A stretch of 45,032 nucleotides of DNA, taken from an uncultured Ruthenibacterium sp. Lineage in GTDB: Bacteria > Bacillota > Clostridia > Oscillospirales > Ruminococcaceae. The first letter of the stretch is position 1, and every line of letters starts with the position of its first letter. The notes under the pieces are model-generated. The model was not told the origin of the DNA and did not search any database. It worked only from the letters and a program-made list of their open reading frames with translations. The translations under genes and the position numbers were made by a program. Below are positions 13,680 to 21,612 of the stretch, in pieces. The stretch covers positions 1 through 45,032 of the forward strand of contig CAJUMH010000025.1 of the NCBI GenBank assembly GCA_910587145.1, written 5' to 3'.

Positions 13680-13683
13680 CAAA

Positions 13684-13720
13684 AACCGCCTGAAGCAAGT
13701 GTTTCGGGCGGTTTTCTTTT
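13684..13720 (+). terminator. Terminator of tRNA-Ser
   Basis: A 10-bp stem (ACCGCCTGAA with TTCGGGCGGT, one G-T pair) is followed by TTTCTTTT. Confidence 0.85.
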
Positions 13721-13751
13721 TACATTTCCAGAACAAACCCGCTTGCAGCTC

Positions 13752-13780
13752 TTGACAATTTCGGTTCAAAACAGTATTAT
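13752..13780 (+). promoter_or_regulatory. Promoter of the HAAS remnant-padR unit
   Basis: TTGACA (13752-13757), a 17-bp spacer and TATTAT (13775-13780). The first start codon, at 13859, has an AAGGAG site (13843-13848). Confidence 0.7.
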
Positions 13781-13858
13781 GTTTTTAGCAGTACTGTGCT
13801 TTTTACCATAGAATGGAACCGTCGAAAAGAGCGATTCTGCAAAAGGAGCGGTAAACCT

Positions 13859-14183
13859 GTGCAAAAAACATATATGGATCGGCTGATGTTGCTGGCACGG
13901 TGGAGGCTGCCCCCGCAGAGGCGGAAGGTGTGATTGCCGATTACAGGGAACCGGCGGACACGCCGCTGCGGCCGGCATTTGGGGCCTTGCAAAAGCCCGT
14001 GTGGACGACCGGCGCCGGACGGCGGTTTACATCCTCGCGCTCGCAGCCGTGCTGCTTTGCGTGGAGCCGGGGATCATATTAAATACTCTCCCGGACCCCG
14101 GCGTTTTGTTTGCGGGATTTCTGCGGCGTTATGCCGCCATTCTCCCGGGAGGGCTTGTGGGGGCGGGTATCGTATTATGTTGA
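13859..14183 (+). pseudogene. Decayed HAAS/DUF1700-type membrane protein gene
   Basis: Starting at GTG 13859, the frame reads VQKTYMDRLMLLARWRLP and then hits a stop at 13931. The next frame continues with AEAEGVIADYRE, which completes the HAAS signature (tyrosine-leucine helix, LP, acidic run, ADYRE). A third frame from about 14001 supplies a hydrophobic stretch (AVYILALAAVLLC) and a second one, and ends at TGA 14181-14183. Two frame changes and a length of about 108 codons, against roughly 200 for the family, argue for a broken and shortened gene. HAAS proteins are usually paired with a PadR regulator, which is found here overlapping its end. Promoter and ribosome site are still intact, so the decay may be recent, or the shifts may be assembly errors. 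Confidence 0.65.
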
Positions 14184-14479
14184 AAAAGGATCTGATCGAA
14201 CTATGCCTGCTGCACCTGCTGGCGCAGAAAGACCGATACGGCTACGAGCTGCTGCGTCAGCTGCATGCAAGCTTTCCCAATACGCAGGAGAGCACAATGT
14301 ATGCGCTTTTGCGCGGGCTGTGCCGCGTGGGCTGCTCCGAGCAGTATCTTGCGGATTCCTCCGACGGCCCCGCGCGAAAATATTATTGCCTGACGCCCGC
14401 GGGCAGAAAACGGTATGCCGAGCTTCTCGCGCGCTGGCGCGCGCTGACGGCGGCACTGGCGGAACTGGGGATCATGTGA
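14177..14479 (+). CDS. PadR-family transcriptional regulator
   Basis: This 100-residue winged-helix protein has the PadR layout: an N-terminal helix KKDLIELCLLHLLA, then YGYELLRQL, a recognition region with STMYALLRGL, and the wing with GPARKYYCLTPAGRKRY. A short C-terminal helix should dimerise. PadR proteins commonly repress neighbouring membrane-protein or efflux genes, here presumably the HAAS gene it overlaps by 7 nt (ATG 14177 inside the reading frame that ends at 14183). Start choice rests on this overlap and the family N-terminus; the ribosome site is poor, which fits translational coupling to the upstream frame. With its partner broken, the regulator may have lost its target. Confidence 0.8.
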   Translation: MLKKDLIELCLLHLLAQKDRYGYELLRQLHASFPNTQESTMYALLRGLCRVGCSEQYLADSSDGPARKYYCLTPAGRKRYAELLARWRALTAALAELGIM

Positions 14480-14706
14480 CCGGCCTTGCTATCGTTTCCT
14501 CCGCCCTGCGTATTCCGGGGTAGGAGAGACCTTCCGAGTCCGGGATCTTTGGAACGGTTGGATCCGCCATTGCGAATCGCCTTCCAACGCAAAAGGAAGA
14601 AAGACAACAGAACAGGCATTGTATGCTATCAGGCATTTCCGTTTTTCTCTATACGGACGATGAAAATGGGGGCGCCTGCATCAAAAACCGTATCAGGAGG
14701 ATGATT

Positions 14707-15504
14707 ATGATCGTTGCAGCCATTATCATCGTTGCAGCCATTTTGATTATAGGGAGAATTGCCCTGCGGATCCCTATTGCGGCGGAGGCGAAAAAAAGAT
14801 CGGACGCGCCGGGAAACGCCGAAGCCTATCGCGTTGAGAATCTGGAAAAGCATCCCGATTCGATTTTGACGGGGAAAAGCATCCTGTTTTTGGGCAGCAG
14901 CGTGACATATGGGGCCGCGGCGGAGGGACAGTCCTTTGTGGAGCTGTTTGCGTATCTTGACGGCGTGAACGCCATTAAGGAGGCCAAAAGCGGAACAACG
15001 CTTGCGGATAAACCGTCCGTTTCGGCACGGATCGCCTTTGGCAACGGCGACAGCTATATCAAACGGCTGAAGGCCATTGATCCGGGCAGCAAGATCGACT
15101 GCGTTGTCTGCCAGCTGTCTACAAACGACGCTACCATGAAGCTGCCGCTGGGGGAGATCGGCCCCGGCCGCGAGCTGGACGCATTTGATGTTAAAACGAT
15201 CACCGGCGCGATGGAATATATTATCCGCTATTGTCAGAACGTCTGGAATTGCCCGGTGGTTTTTTATACCGGCTCCTGGTACGAGAGCGCGGAATATCAG
15301 GCGATGGTGGAACGGCTCCATGAATTGCGGGACAAGTGGGGGATCGGCCTGATCGATTTGTATTCGGACGAAAAATGGAACGCGATCAGCCGGCAAGCCT
15401 ATGATCTTTATATGTTCGACGCCATTCATCCTACGAAAGCCGGCTACCTCCATTGGTGGATGCCGAAAATGGAAAAGGAGCTGGCGCAGATCCTTGCGGA
15501 CTGA
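14707..15504 (+). CDS. Membrane-anchored SGNH/GDSL-type hydrolase
   Basis: This protein of 265 residues has an N-terminal hydrophobic anchor (about residues 2-19). The SGNH hydrolase blocks follow: GSSVTYG (nucleophile S65), the block III asparagine in STND, and DAIHPTKAGY with the Asp-x-x-His pair near the C-terminus. Such enzymes deacylate lipids, peptidoglycan or polysaccharide, and this one should face the outside. The start is ATG 14707, six nt after AGGAGG; the ATG at 14701 touches the ribosome site. No close neighbours share its transcript clearly. The 227 nt before it (14480-14706) hold no gene that I can support. Substrate is unknown. Confidence 0.8.
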   Translation: MIVAAIIIVAAILIIGRIALRIPIAAEAKKRSDAPGNAEAYRVENLEKHPDSILTGKSILFLGSSVTYGAAAEGQSFVELFAYLDGVNAIKEAKSGTTLADKPSVSARIAFGNGDSYIKRLKAIDPGSKIDCVVCQLSTNDATMKLPLGEIGPGRELDAFDVKTITGAMEYIIRYCQNVWNCPVVFYTGSWYESAEYQAMVERLHELRDKWGIGLIDLYSDEKWNAISRQAYDLYMFDAIHPTKAGYLHWWMPKMEKELAQILAD

Positions 15505-15639
15505 TCGCGGGAACGGAAAACACGATGCCCGGGCCTGCCGGAAAAGCGCCGGGGCCGTGCCCTTATGATGGCATATCGGGCGAAAATATGCTGCAATAAA
15601 AAGGATCCAAACGCTGCATTTTGTGATGGGGGAACGGGA

Positions 15640-16569
15640 ATGGCATACCGTCTTGCAGAAAATAAGGGCGACAGCGTGGCCGTGCCGCGGCTGGTGTTCG
15701 CAAAGCTGCCCGAGCTGGAGGAAGATTGGCTGCGTGTTGCGCTGTATGTGATCGATACGGGCGAGACCGAGCCCGCGCGCATTGCCGCCGCACTGCGGCT
15801 GAAGGCGGACGAGCCGGCGCGCAGAGCGCTGGCCTACTGGAAGGGCGCGGGCCTTTTGTCCAGCGACGAAACGCCGGCTGCGCGCGGCGATTTGGAGGCC
15901 GCGCCGCGTGCGCGCCTGACAACGGCCGAGGTTACGGCCGCAGCGCAGGTCGACGCCTCGATCGCGGGGCTGGTGCAGGAATGCCAGCGGCTGATGGGCG
16001 GCGTTGTTACGCAGACAGATACGAATATTTTTGTTTCGATGTACCTCTCCGACGGAATGCCCGTGGACATGATCCTGCTGGGGGTAGCGCACTTTGCGGC
16101 AAAGGGCAAGCGCAGCGCGCGGTACATCGAGCGCGCACTGCTGGGCTGGCAGCGGGACGGCATTGATTCGGGCGAGGCCGCCGAGCGCTATCTGCAATTG
16201 CTCGAACGGCGCGCGGCGCACGAACAGGAAGCGGCGGAGCTGTTCGGCTTTGCGGACGCAAAATTTACAAAGGCCGAAAGCCGCGCCATTGCCGACTGGT
16301 ACGAAAGCTTTGGCTACGACGCGGCGATGATCGCCGAGGCCATCGCCTATGCGGACGAAAAAAAGAACGTAAAATACGTAAACGGCATTCTGCGCGCGTG
16401 GTATACAAAGGGCTATCGGACAGTGCGCGACGTCATGGACGAGAGCGCCCGGCGGGCAGAAAATGTCCGTGCCGCCGAGCCGGCGGCAACGCACAACATT
16501 TTGGGCGGCGGGCTGCGGCGTGCGCCGCGTATTCCAAAAACGCCGGGCAAAGAGGGGGAAACACCGTGA
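15640..16569 (+). CDS. DnaD-domain replication protein
   Basis: This 309-residue protein has a C-terminal DnaB_2/DnaD domain ending in YVNGILRAWYTKGYRT. That is the conserved Tyr-x-x-Ile-Leu-x-x-Trp helix involved in DNA binding. The N-terminal part resembles a winged helix. In Firmicutes, DnaD-like proteins act at origins or restarted forks with the helicase loader, and the next gene encodes exactly that loader, overlapping by 4 nt. ATG 15640 is chosen because it follows GGGGGAACGGGA; the longer frame from 15565 adds 25 residues with no ribosome site. It could be a paralogue rather than the primary DnaD. Confidence 0.85.
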   Translation: MAYRLAENKGDSVAVPRLVFAKLPELEEDWLRVALYVIDTGETEPARIAAALRLKADEPARRALAYWKGAGLLSSDETPAARGDLEAAPRARLTTAEVTAAAQVDASIAGLVQECQRLMGGVVTQTDTNIFVSMYLSDGMPVDMILLGVAHFAAKGKRSARYIERALLGWQRDGIDSGEAAERYLQLLERRAAHEQEAAELFGFADAKFTKAESRAIADWYESFGYDAAMIAEAIAYADEKKNVKYVNGILRAWYTKGYRTVRDVMDESARRAENVRAAEPAATHNILGGGLRRAPRIPKTPGKEGETP

Positions 16570-17546
16570 AGAGCGAAGAACTGTACCGCCGCGCGCTGCG
16601 AACCGTGGCAGGCCGCCGGCAGCGCGCCGTAACGGCTCTGCGCGCCGCCCGGCAGCAGGCCGAGCAGGCACACCCGGAGCTGAGGAAGCTGCACGAGGAG
16701 CGCATGGCTGCCGGCATTGAGGCGGCGCGCCTGGCAGCCTCCGGCGCGCCGCGGGCCGAAGTGGACGCGGCACTGGCAAAGGCCGCGCACGCCGACGCGG
16801 CCACAAAGGCGCTGCTGGCGGCAGATCCTGCGCTGGCGGCGCAGCTGACGCTCGCCTTTACGTGCCCGGTGTGCGAGGATACCGGCCGGGCAAACGGCGC
16901 GATGTGCGAATGCGTACATGAGCTGGTGCGCGGAATGCGCCGCGATGCGGTGAATGCCGCCTCTCCGCTGGGGCTTTGCTCGTTTGAGACGTTTTCTCTG
17001 GAAAAATATCCCGATACGCCCGTGCCGGAGCTGGGGCTGACGGCACGTGCGCATATGGCGCAGGTGCTGGAATACTGCCGGTACTATGCCGCGCATTTTT
17101 CGCCGGAGAACAGCCCGAGCCTGTATCTGTTCGGCGGAGCGGGGCTTGGAAAAACACATCTCGCGCTCTCTATTGCCAATATCGTGCTGGAGCAGGGCCG
17201 GGATGTGGTGTATGTCAGCGCGCAAAACGCGTTTGGCGCCATCGAGCGCGAGCGCTTTTCCGATGCGGATGGCGATACATTGGCGGCGCTGCAAAGCGCG
17301 GAGCTGCTGATTTTGGACGATCTGGGCACGGAATATATCTCTCCCTATGTCAGCAGCTGCCTGTATGGCCTGATCAATACGCGCGTATGCCGTCGCCTGC
17401 CCACCGTCTATACCAGCAACATTGTCCAGGATGCGGACCTGCAGCGCCGCTATACGGAAAAGATCGTTTCCCGGCTGCTTGGCAGCTGCGAGACGCTGTG
17501 CTTTTGCGGCGAGGATGTACGCCTGCAGTCGGTAGGGCAGGCATAG
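16566..17546 (+). CDS. Replicative helicase loader, DnaC/DnaI-type AAA+ ATPase
   Basis: This 326-residue protein starts with a charged helical region and then has a Cys cluster (C100, C103, C114, C116) like the zinc-binding N-domain of DnaI. The AAA+ core has Walker A GGAGLGKT (190-197), Walker B LLILDD (247-252) and the sensor-like segment YTSN. It should load the DnaB-type helicase onto DNA together with DnaD. Start GTG 16566 overlaps the dnaD stop (GTGA) and follows AGAGGGGG, indicating coupled translation. No terminator facing this direction is clear downstream; the hairpin at 17592 faces the other strand better. Confidence 0.9.
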   Translation: MKSEELYRRALRTVAGRRQRAVTALRAARQQAEQAHPELRKLHEERMAAGIEAARLAASGAPRAEVDAALAKAAHADAATKALLAADPALAAQLTLAFTCPVCEDTGRANGAMCECVHELVRGMRRDAVNAASPLGLCSFETFSLEKYPDTPVPELGLTARAHMAQVLEYCRYYAAHFSPENSPSLYLFGGAGLGKTHLALSIANIVLEQGRDVVYVSAQNAFGAIERERFSDADGDTLAALQSAELLILDDLGTEYISPYVSSCLYGLINTRVCRRLPTVYTSNIVQDADLQRRYTEKIVSRLLGSCETLCFCGEDVRLQSVGQA

Positions 17547-17591
17547 GCATCTTTCGCGCGCTGTCCTCCCGCCATAAAAAATTGAAAAGCT

Positions 17592-17613
17592 CCGGGAGGG
17601 ATCGCCCTCCCGG
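17592..17613 (-). terminator. Hairpin terminator facing the minus strand
   Basis: A perfect 9-bp stem, CCGGGAGGG (17592-17600) with CCCTCCCGG (17605-17613). On the minus strand it is followed by AGCTTTTCAATTTTTT. The plus side has only AAAGACAC, so it works best for a minus-strand gene, of which only a fragment remains (17713-17856). It may still stop dnaC transcription partly. Confidence 0.65.
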
Positions 17614-17712
17614 AAAGACACAGGTTCTCTCCGGCATCGGAGAGGGCCTGCTAAAGGAAGCGACCGCTCGGCCGGTTCAGGGCTGTTCCGGATGGGGCCG
17701 GCTCTGTGTGCC

Positions 17713-17856
17713 TTACGCTTTTGCGGCCTCGATGAGATGCTTGAGGGAGGCGATGTTTTCGGAGAGCTTTTCCTTGGTGGGCTTTTCGTTGGAAAAGTCC
17801 TCCACAGACAGCGTTCCGTCGCGGCCGACCTTCAAAAGATGTTTATCTGTGCAAAA
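17713..17856 (-). pseudogene. Orphan C-terminal fragment of a minus-strand gene
   Basis: On the minus strand an open frame of 47 codons runs up to TAA at 17713-17715. It is rich in Lys, Glu and Leu (KEKLSENIASLKHLIEAAKA at its end) and amphipathic, so it reads like the last helices of a real protein. A stop bounds it upstream, with no start codon or ribosome site. A matching minus-strand terminator lies 100 nt downstream. The family is not recognised. The simplest reading is that the 5' part was deleted, perhaps when the MATE gene arrived. Confidence 0.45.
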
Positions 17857-17975
17857 TCAACAAAATCCGAACGGAAATTTGGCAGGTTTCCTCGTTCGCT
17901 TATCGTGCTGAATATGGTAAAATAGAGCGGTAAGAAGTGCTATTGTAGAAAAACAGGGAGGAACAACAAGAAGCT

Positions 17976-19328
17976 ATGGAGGAACGAAAAGAAAATATTA
18001 TGGGTACGCAGCCAATGTCAACGCTGCTGCCCGGGATGGCGGTCCCCATCATGCTCAGTATGCTGGTACAGGCGCTGTACAATGTTGTGGACAGCATCTT
18101 TGTATCAATGGTAAGCGAAAACGCGCTCACCAGTGTGAGCCTTGCGTTTCCCGTGCAAAGCCTGATGATCGCGGTGTCCGTCGGCACGGCGGTGGGCATC
18201 AACGCGCTGCTGTCCCGCCGGCTGGGGGAAAGGAATTTCGATGCGGCCAACCGTGTGGCGGCAAACGGCATTTTCATTACGCTGCTCAGCTGGGCGGTAT
18301 TTGCGGCGTTCGGCGCGTTGTGCAGCGGCTTTTTCCTGCGTCTGTTCACGCAAAATCCCGAGATCTTATCCGGCGGTACGGCCTATCTGCGCATTGCTAC
18401 GGTGTTTTCGTTCGGGCTGTTCCTGTCTGTCACCATGGAGCGGGTGCTGCAGGTGACGGGCAAAACGATCTATCAGATGATCAGCCAGATGGTGGGCGCG
18501 CTCACAAACATTGCGCTGGACCCCATTTTGATCTTCGGCTGGATGGGCCTGCCTGCGATGGGCGTAGCAGGCGCGGCGTGGGCAACGGTGATTGGCCAAT
18601 GCTGCGGCATGACGACTGCGCTGGTTCTGAACCATCTGAAAAACCATGAGGTGCGTTTGCAGTTTCGCGGCTTTCGCCCCGATTGGCAGACGATCCGCGG
18701 CATCTATCAGGTGGGGCTGCCGTCGATCATTATGCAGAGCATCGGCAGCGTAATGACGGTGGGCATGAATAAGATCCTGATCGATTTTACCGAGACGGCT
18801 GTTTCGGTGTTCGGCGTTTATTTCAAGCTGCAAAGCTTTGTCTTTATGCCGGTATTCGGCGTTACAAACGCGCTGGTGCCGATCGTGGGCTATAATTACG
18901 GCGCGCGCAGCAAAGAGCGCATCCGCCAGGCCACACGGCTGGCGCTGGGAATGGTGCTGGCGATCATGGCGGCGGGCACGCTGCTGTTCCAGCTTGCGCC
19001 GCACCTGCTGCTGGGGCTGTTCCACGCGTCGCCCACCATGATCGAGATCGGCACTCCGGCACTGCGCATCATTTCGGGGAGCTTCTGCTTTGCCGGTGTG
19101 GCGATCACGCTCTCCAGTGTGTTTCAGGCGATGGGGGACGGTATGCTCAGCCTGATTATGAGCGTTGTGCGTCAGCTTTTGCTGCTTTTGCCCAGCGCGT
19201 ATCTGCTGGCAAAGCTGGTGGGGCTGAATGCGGTGTGGTTCAGCTTCCTCATCGCAGAGGCCGCCTCTGTAACGCTGGCGGTTGTATTTTACCGCCGCGT
19301 CTATCGCAGCAAGATCGCAAAGCTGTAA
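17976..19328 (+). CDS. MATE-family multidrug/cation exporter
   Basis: This 450-residue integral membrane protein has about 12 hydrophobic segments in two similar halves. Family features include PGMAVPIMLSMLVQALYNVVD near the N-terminus, a TAVGINALLSRRLG stretch, and the second-half repeat VTNALVPIVGYNYGA. MATE proteins export drugs or metabolites in exchange for Na+ or H+. ATG 17976 follows GGGAGG at a long distance (14 nt); an in-frame ATG at 18000 is an alternative. A weak promoter (TTCGCT-17-TAAAAT, 17895-17923) is possible. It is a single-gene unit. Specific substrate cannot be told. Confidence 0.9.
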   Translation: MEERKENIMGTQPMSTLLPGMAVPIMLSMLVQALYNVVDSIFVSMVSENALTSVSLAFPVQSLMIAVSVGTAVGINALLSRRLGERNFDAANRVAANGIFITLLSWAVFAAFGALCSGFFLRLFTQNPEILSGGTAYLRIATVFSFGLFLSVTMERVLQVTGKTIYQMISQMVGALTNIALDPILIFGWMGLPAMGVAGAAWATVIGQCCGMTTALVLNHLKNHEVRLQFRGFRPDWQTIRGIYQVGLPSIIMQSIGSVMTVGMNKILIDFTETAVSVFGVYFKLQSFVFMPVFGVTNALVPIVGYNYGARSKERIRQATRLALGMVLAIMAAGTLLFQLAPHLLLGLFHASPTMIEIGTPALRIISGSFCFAGVAITLSSVFQAMGDGMLSLIMSVVRQLLLLLPSAYLLAKLVGLNAVWFSFLIAEAASVTLAVVFYRRVYRSKIAKL

Positions 19329-19355
19329 GGCGCCCCGCGCGGGATGCTGCAGGCA

Positions 19356-19384
19356 AAGCGGGCCCGCAGGCGCTTCGCTTTTTT
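19356..19384 (+). terminator. Possible weak terminator after the MATE gene
   Basis: AAGCG (19356-19360) can pair with CGCTT (19371-19375), followed by CGCTTTTTT. The stem is only 5 bp, although GC-rich flanks may extend it. Confidence 0.35.
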
Positions 19385-19642
19385 GGCTTCGCCGCCCTTT
19401 TTCAGAGCAGCGCAGCGCCCGCGCCGATGCGCCCGGCGGCAGAGATGGCGATATATTGCCGCAGATAAGGCAGATAACAGCCGGCCGGCGCGGCGGAAAT
19501 AGACATAATCACGATGCAAAAAATCAAGAGGTTTTTTGCGGTTTTTAAAAAATTTCGCTGCAAATTTGCTGCGCCATGGGATTTTTACAATTGCAGGGGA
19601 GAGCCATTGCGCGGCACGCACGAAGGCAACTGTGCCATGCAT

Positions 19643-19945
19643 TCAAAGCCAGCTGAAAAAGAGCAGGCTCACACACCACGCGGCAAGGCCGCCGAGCACA
19701 GGAAAAAGTGCCCGCGGCGCCTGCCGCTCTTTTTTATGCCGCCGAAACCACACAGGAACGCCGATCGTTCCCACAGCGGAAGGGCCGAAGCCGATGCCCT
19801 CCATATGATCGGTCCGCACAGCGGAGTTTACGCCGGCAGGGCACGGCACCGGCGCACAGAGCGACAACAGAACAAATGCCCCAAGCCATACGGTATAGCT
19901 GCGCGAATCGGTAAGCAGTCCGGCCACATCCTGCGGCCCTCCAAG
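19643..19945 (-). pseudogene. Probable remnant of a minus-strand membrane protein
   Basis: The minus-strand frame that stops at 19643 encodes about 100 residues. They contain two hydrophobic segments (YTVWLGAFVLLSLCAPVP and LFPVLGGLAAWCVSLLFFSWL minus its last residues) joined by a basic loop RRHKKERQ, a plausible membrane protein C-terminus. No start codon with a ribosome site is visible, and the frame runs upstream into a tandem repeat whose units are not multiples of three. I treat it as a fragment; it may be chance. The remaining gap from 19329 to 19640 shows only AT-rich and GC-rich patches. Confidence 0.35.
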
Positions 19946-19950
19946 GCTTC

Positions 19951-20125
19951 GGGCAGGCCGCACCCCCCGGGCCGGACCCGCCCTGCACAAGATCCTGATA
20001 ATCGGCAAGGATGCTTTGCGCCTTCTGCCGGGCAAGCCGCACCCCCCCGGGCCGGATCCGCCCTGCACAAGATCCTGATAATCGGCAAAAATGCTTTGCG
20101 CCTTCTGCCGGGCAGGCCGCCGCAG
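19951..20125. repeat. Tandem duplication of a 79-80 bp unit
   Basis: A 79-bp unit starting GGGCAGGCCGCACC at 19951 is repeated at 20030 (80 bp) with few changes; a third copy begins at 20110 and is lost after about 15 bp. The unit includes GCACAAGATCCTGATAATCGG. One-base differences between copies break any shared reading frame, so it is not a protein repeat. Confidence 0.85.
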
Positions 20126-20239
20126 CGCCCAACGTGTTGGCCGTTCCACAGAAGACTGTTTCATTCCGCGATCGACCTTTCCCTGAAAACTTATACCGCG
20201 AAAAAACCAGTACTGATAAAACTGTTATACAGAACCGGC

Positions 20240-20284
20240 AAAAAAATCAGGCCGTATGCCGCCGATTCGCGGCATACGGCCTGA
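20240..20284 (-). terminator. Terminator of prfB
   Basis: A perfect 15-bp stem (20247-20261 with 20270-20284) is followed on the minus strand by ATTTTTTTG. This strong terminator lies about 50 nt after the prfB stop. Confidence 0.9.
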
Positions 20285-20334
20285 CCCTTTGTGCCGTACT
20301 GCAAAGCCCCTTGGGTGCTTTTTGCGCTAAAGCG

Positions 20335-21447
20335 TTACAGCTCGTTCTTGCTGGACATTTTGAGATAAGAATTGACAAAGCCGTCGAGATCGCCGTCCAT
20401 CACATTGTTGACATTGCCGTTTTCAAAGCCGGTGCGGTGATCCTTTACCAGCGTATACGGCATAAAGACATAGCTGCGGATCTGGCTGCCCCACGCAATG
20501 GCGCTTTGCACGCCCTTGATATCGCTGATCTTATCCAGATGCTCGCGCTCTTTGATCTGGTACAGCTTTGCGGCCAGCATCTTCATGCACATATCGCGGT
20601 TTTGGAACTGGCTGCGCTCGTTCTGGCAGCTGACAACGATCCCTGTGGGAATGTGGATAAGGCGCACAGCGCTGCTGGTTTTGTTGATGTGCTGGCCGCC
20701 TGCGCCCGATGAACGGAACACTTCCATTTTGATGTCCTCCGGCCGGATCTCGACAGTGATGGCATCGTCCAGCTCCGGCATCACCTCCAGCGAGGCAAAG
20801 CTGGTGTGGCGGCGGCCCGACGCATCGAACGGCGATACGCGCACCAGACGGTGCACGCCGTTTTCGCTGCGCAAAAACCCGTAGGCATTGTGCCCCTCCA
20901 CCAGAATGGAGGCCGATTTGATGCCTGCCTCGTCGCCCTCCAGATAATCCAGCACCTTCACGGTCCAGTTGTGGCGCGTGGCAAAGCGCGTATACATGCG
21001 ATACAGCATCTCCACCCAATCCTGCGCCTCGGTGCCGCCCGCGCCTGCGTGGAACGTTAGGATCGCATTGTTTGCGTCGTATTCGCCGTTCAGCAGCGTT
21101 ACCAGACGCAGCTCCTCCACCTTGGCGGAAAGCGCGTTTACGGCGCTGTCGGCCTCCTCGGCCAAATCGGGGTCGTCGTCTTCGGCACACATTTCCAGCA
21201 GGGTTTCGGCATCCTCCAGCATACTTTGCAGCGCGCGGTATTGCTCCAGCCGTTCTTTCAGCTCGCCCATTTCCGCGAACACCGCGCCGGAGGCCGCCGT
21301 GTCGTCGTAAAATTCCGGGCTGGCGCTTTTCTGCTCCAGCTCCTCCAGCCGCAGTTTGCCGCGCTCGATGGCAAGCGCGTCGTGCAGATCGGCCACCTCG
21401 GGCGCAAGCTCGGATAAACGGCGCTTTACTTCGTCTAAAATAATCAT
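20335..21447 (-). CDS. prfB: Peptide chain release factor 2
   Basis: RF2 recognises UGA and UAA stop codons and releases the finished peptide. The 370-residue protein has the codon-reading SPF tripeptide (205-207) and the catalytic GGQ (250-252) in the context SSGAGGQHINKT. In many bacteria the gene needs a programmed +1 frameshift at an in-frame UGA around codon 25. Here residues 20-30 read straight through with no CTTTGA, so that control is absent. ATG 21447 follows GTGAGG. It is a single-gene unit with its own promoter, divergent from the DUF2628 gene, and a strong terminator. Confidence 0.96.
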   Translation of the reverse strand: MIILDEVKRRLSELAPEVADLHDALAIERGKLRLEELEQKSASPEFYDDTAASGAVFAEMGELKERLEQYRALQSMLEDAETLLEMCAEDDDPDLAEEADSAVNALSAKVEELRLVTLLNGEYDANNAILTFHAGAGGTEAQDWVEMLYRMYTRFATRHNWTVKVLDYLEGDEAGIKSASILVEGHNAYGFLRSENGVHRLVRVSPFDASGRRHTSFASLEVMPELDDAITVEIRPEDIKMEVFRSSGAGGQHINKTSSAVRLIHIPTGIVVSCQNERSQFQNRDMCMKMLAAKLYQIKEREHLDKISDIKGVQSAIAWGSQIRSYVFMPYTLVKDHRTGFENGNVNNVMDGDLDGFVNSYLKMSSKNEL

Positions 21448-21496
21448 AAAAGCCTCACTTTATTTTCGGAAGGAATGGTATTGTTCACATTTTTCT

Positions 21497-21525
21497 ATTA
21501 TAATAAAAACAGAGGGGAAAGTAAA
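21497..21525 (-). promoter_or_regulatory. Promoter of prfB
   Basis: On the minus strand TTTACT (21520-21525) and TATAAT (21497-21502) are spaced by 17 bp. The -10 lies in the near-palindrome TATTATAATA, which could also serve a plus-strand start. Confidence 0.6.
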
Positions 21526-21537
21526 GGCGTTTTGGGC

Positions 21538-21567
21538 TTTACTTTTGCATCTGTTTTGGAGTATGAT
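21538..21567 (+). promoter_or_regulatory. Possible promoter of the DUF2628 gene
   Basis: TTTACT (21538-21543), an 18-bp spacer and TATGAT (21562-21567), 45 bp before the start codon. The TATAAT at 21499-21504 is an alternative with a poor -35. Confidence 0.4.
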
Positions 21568-21612
21568 GGTAAAAAGCGCAAAAGAAAGCGAAACGGGTCA
21601 GGAGGATGCCGT

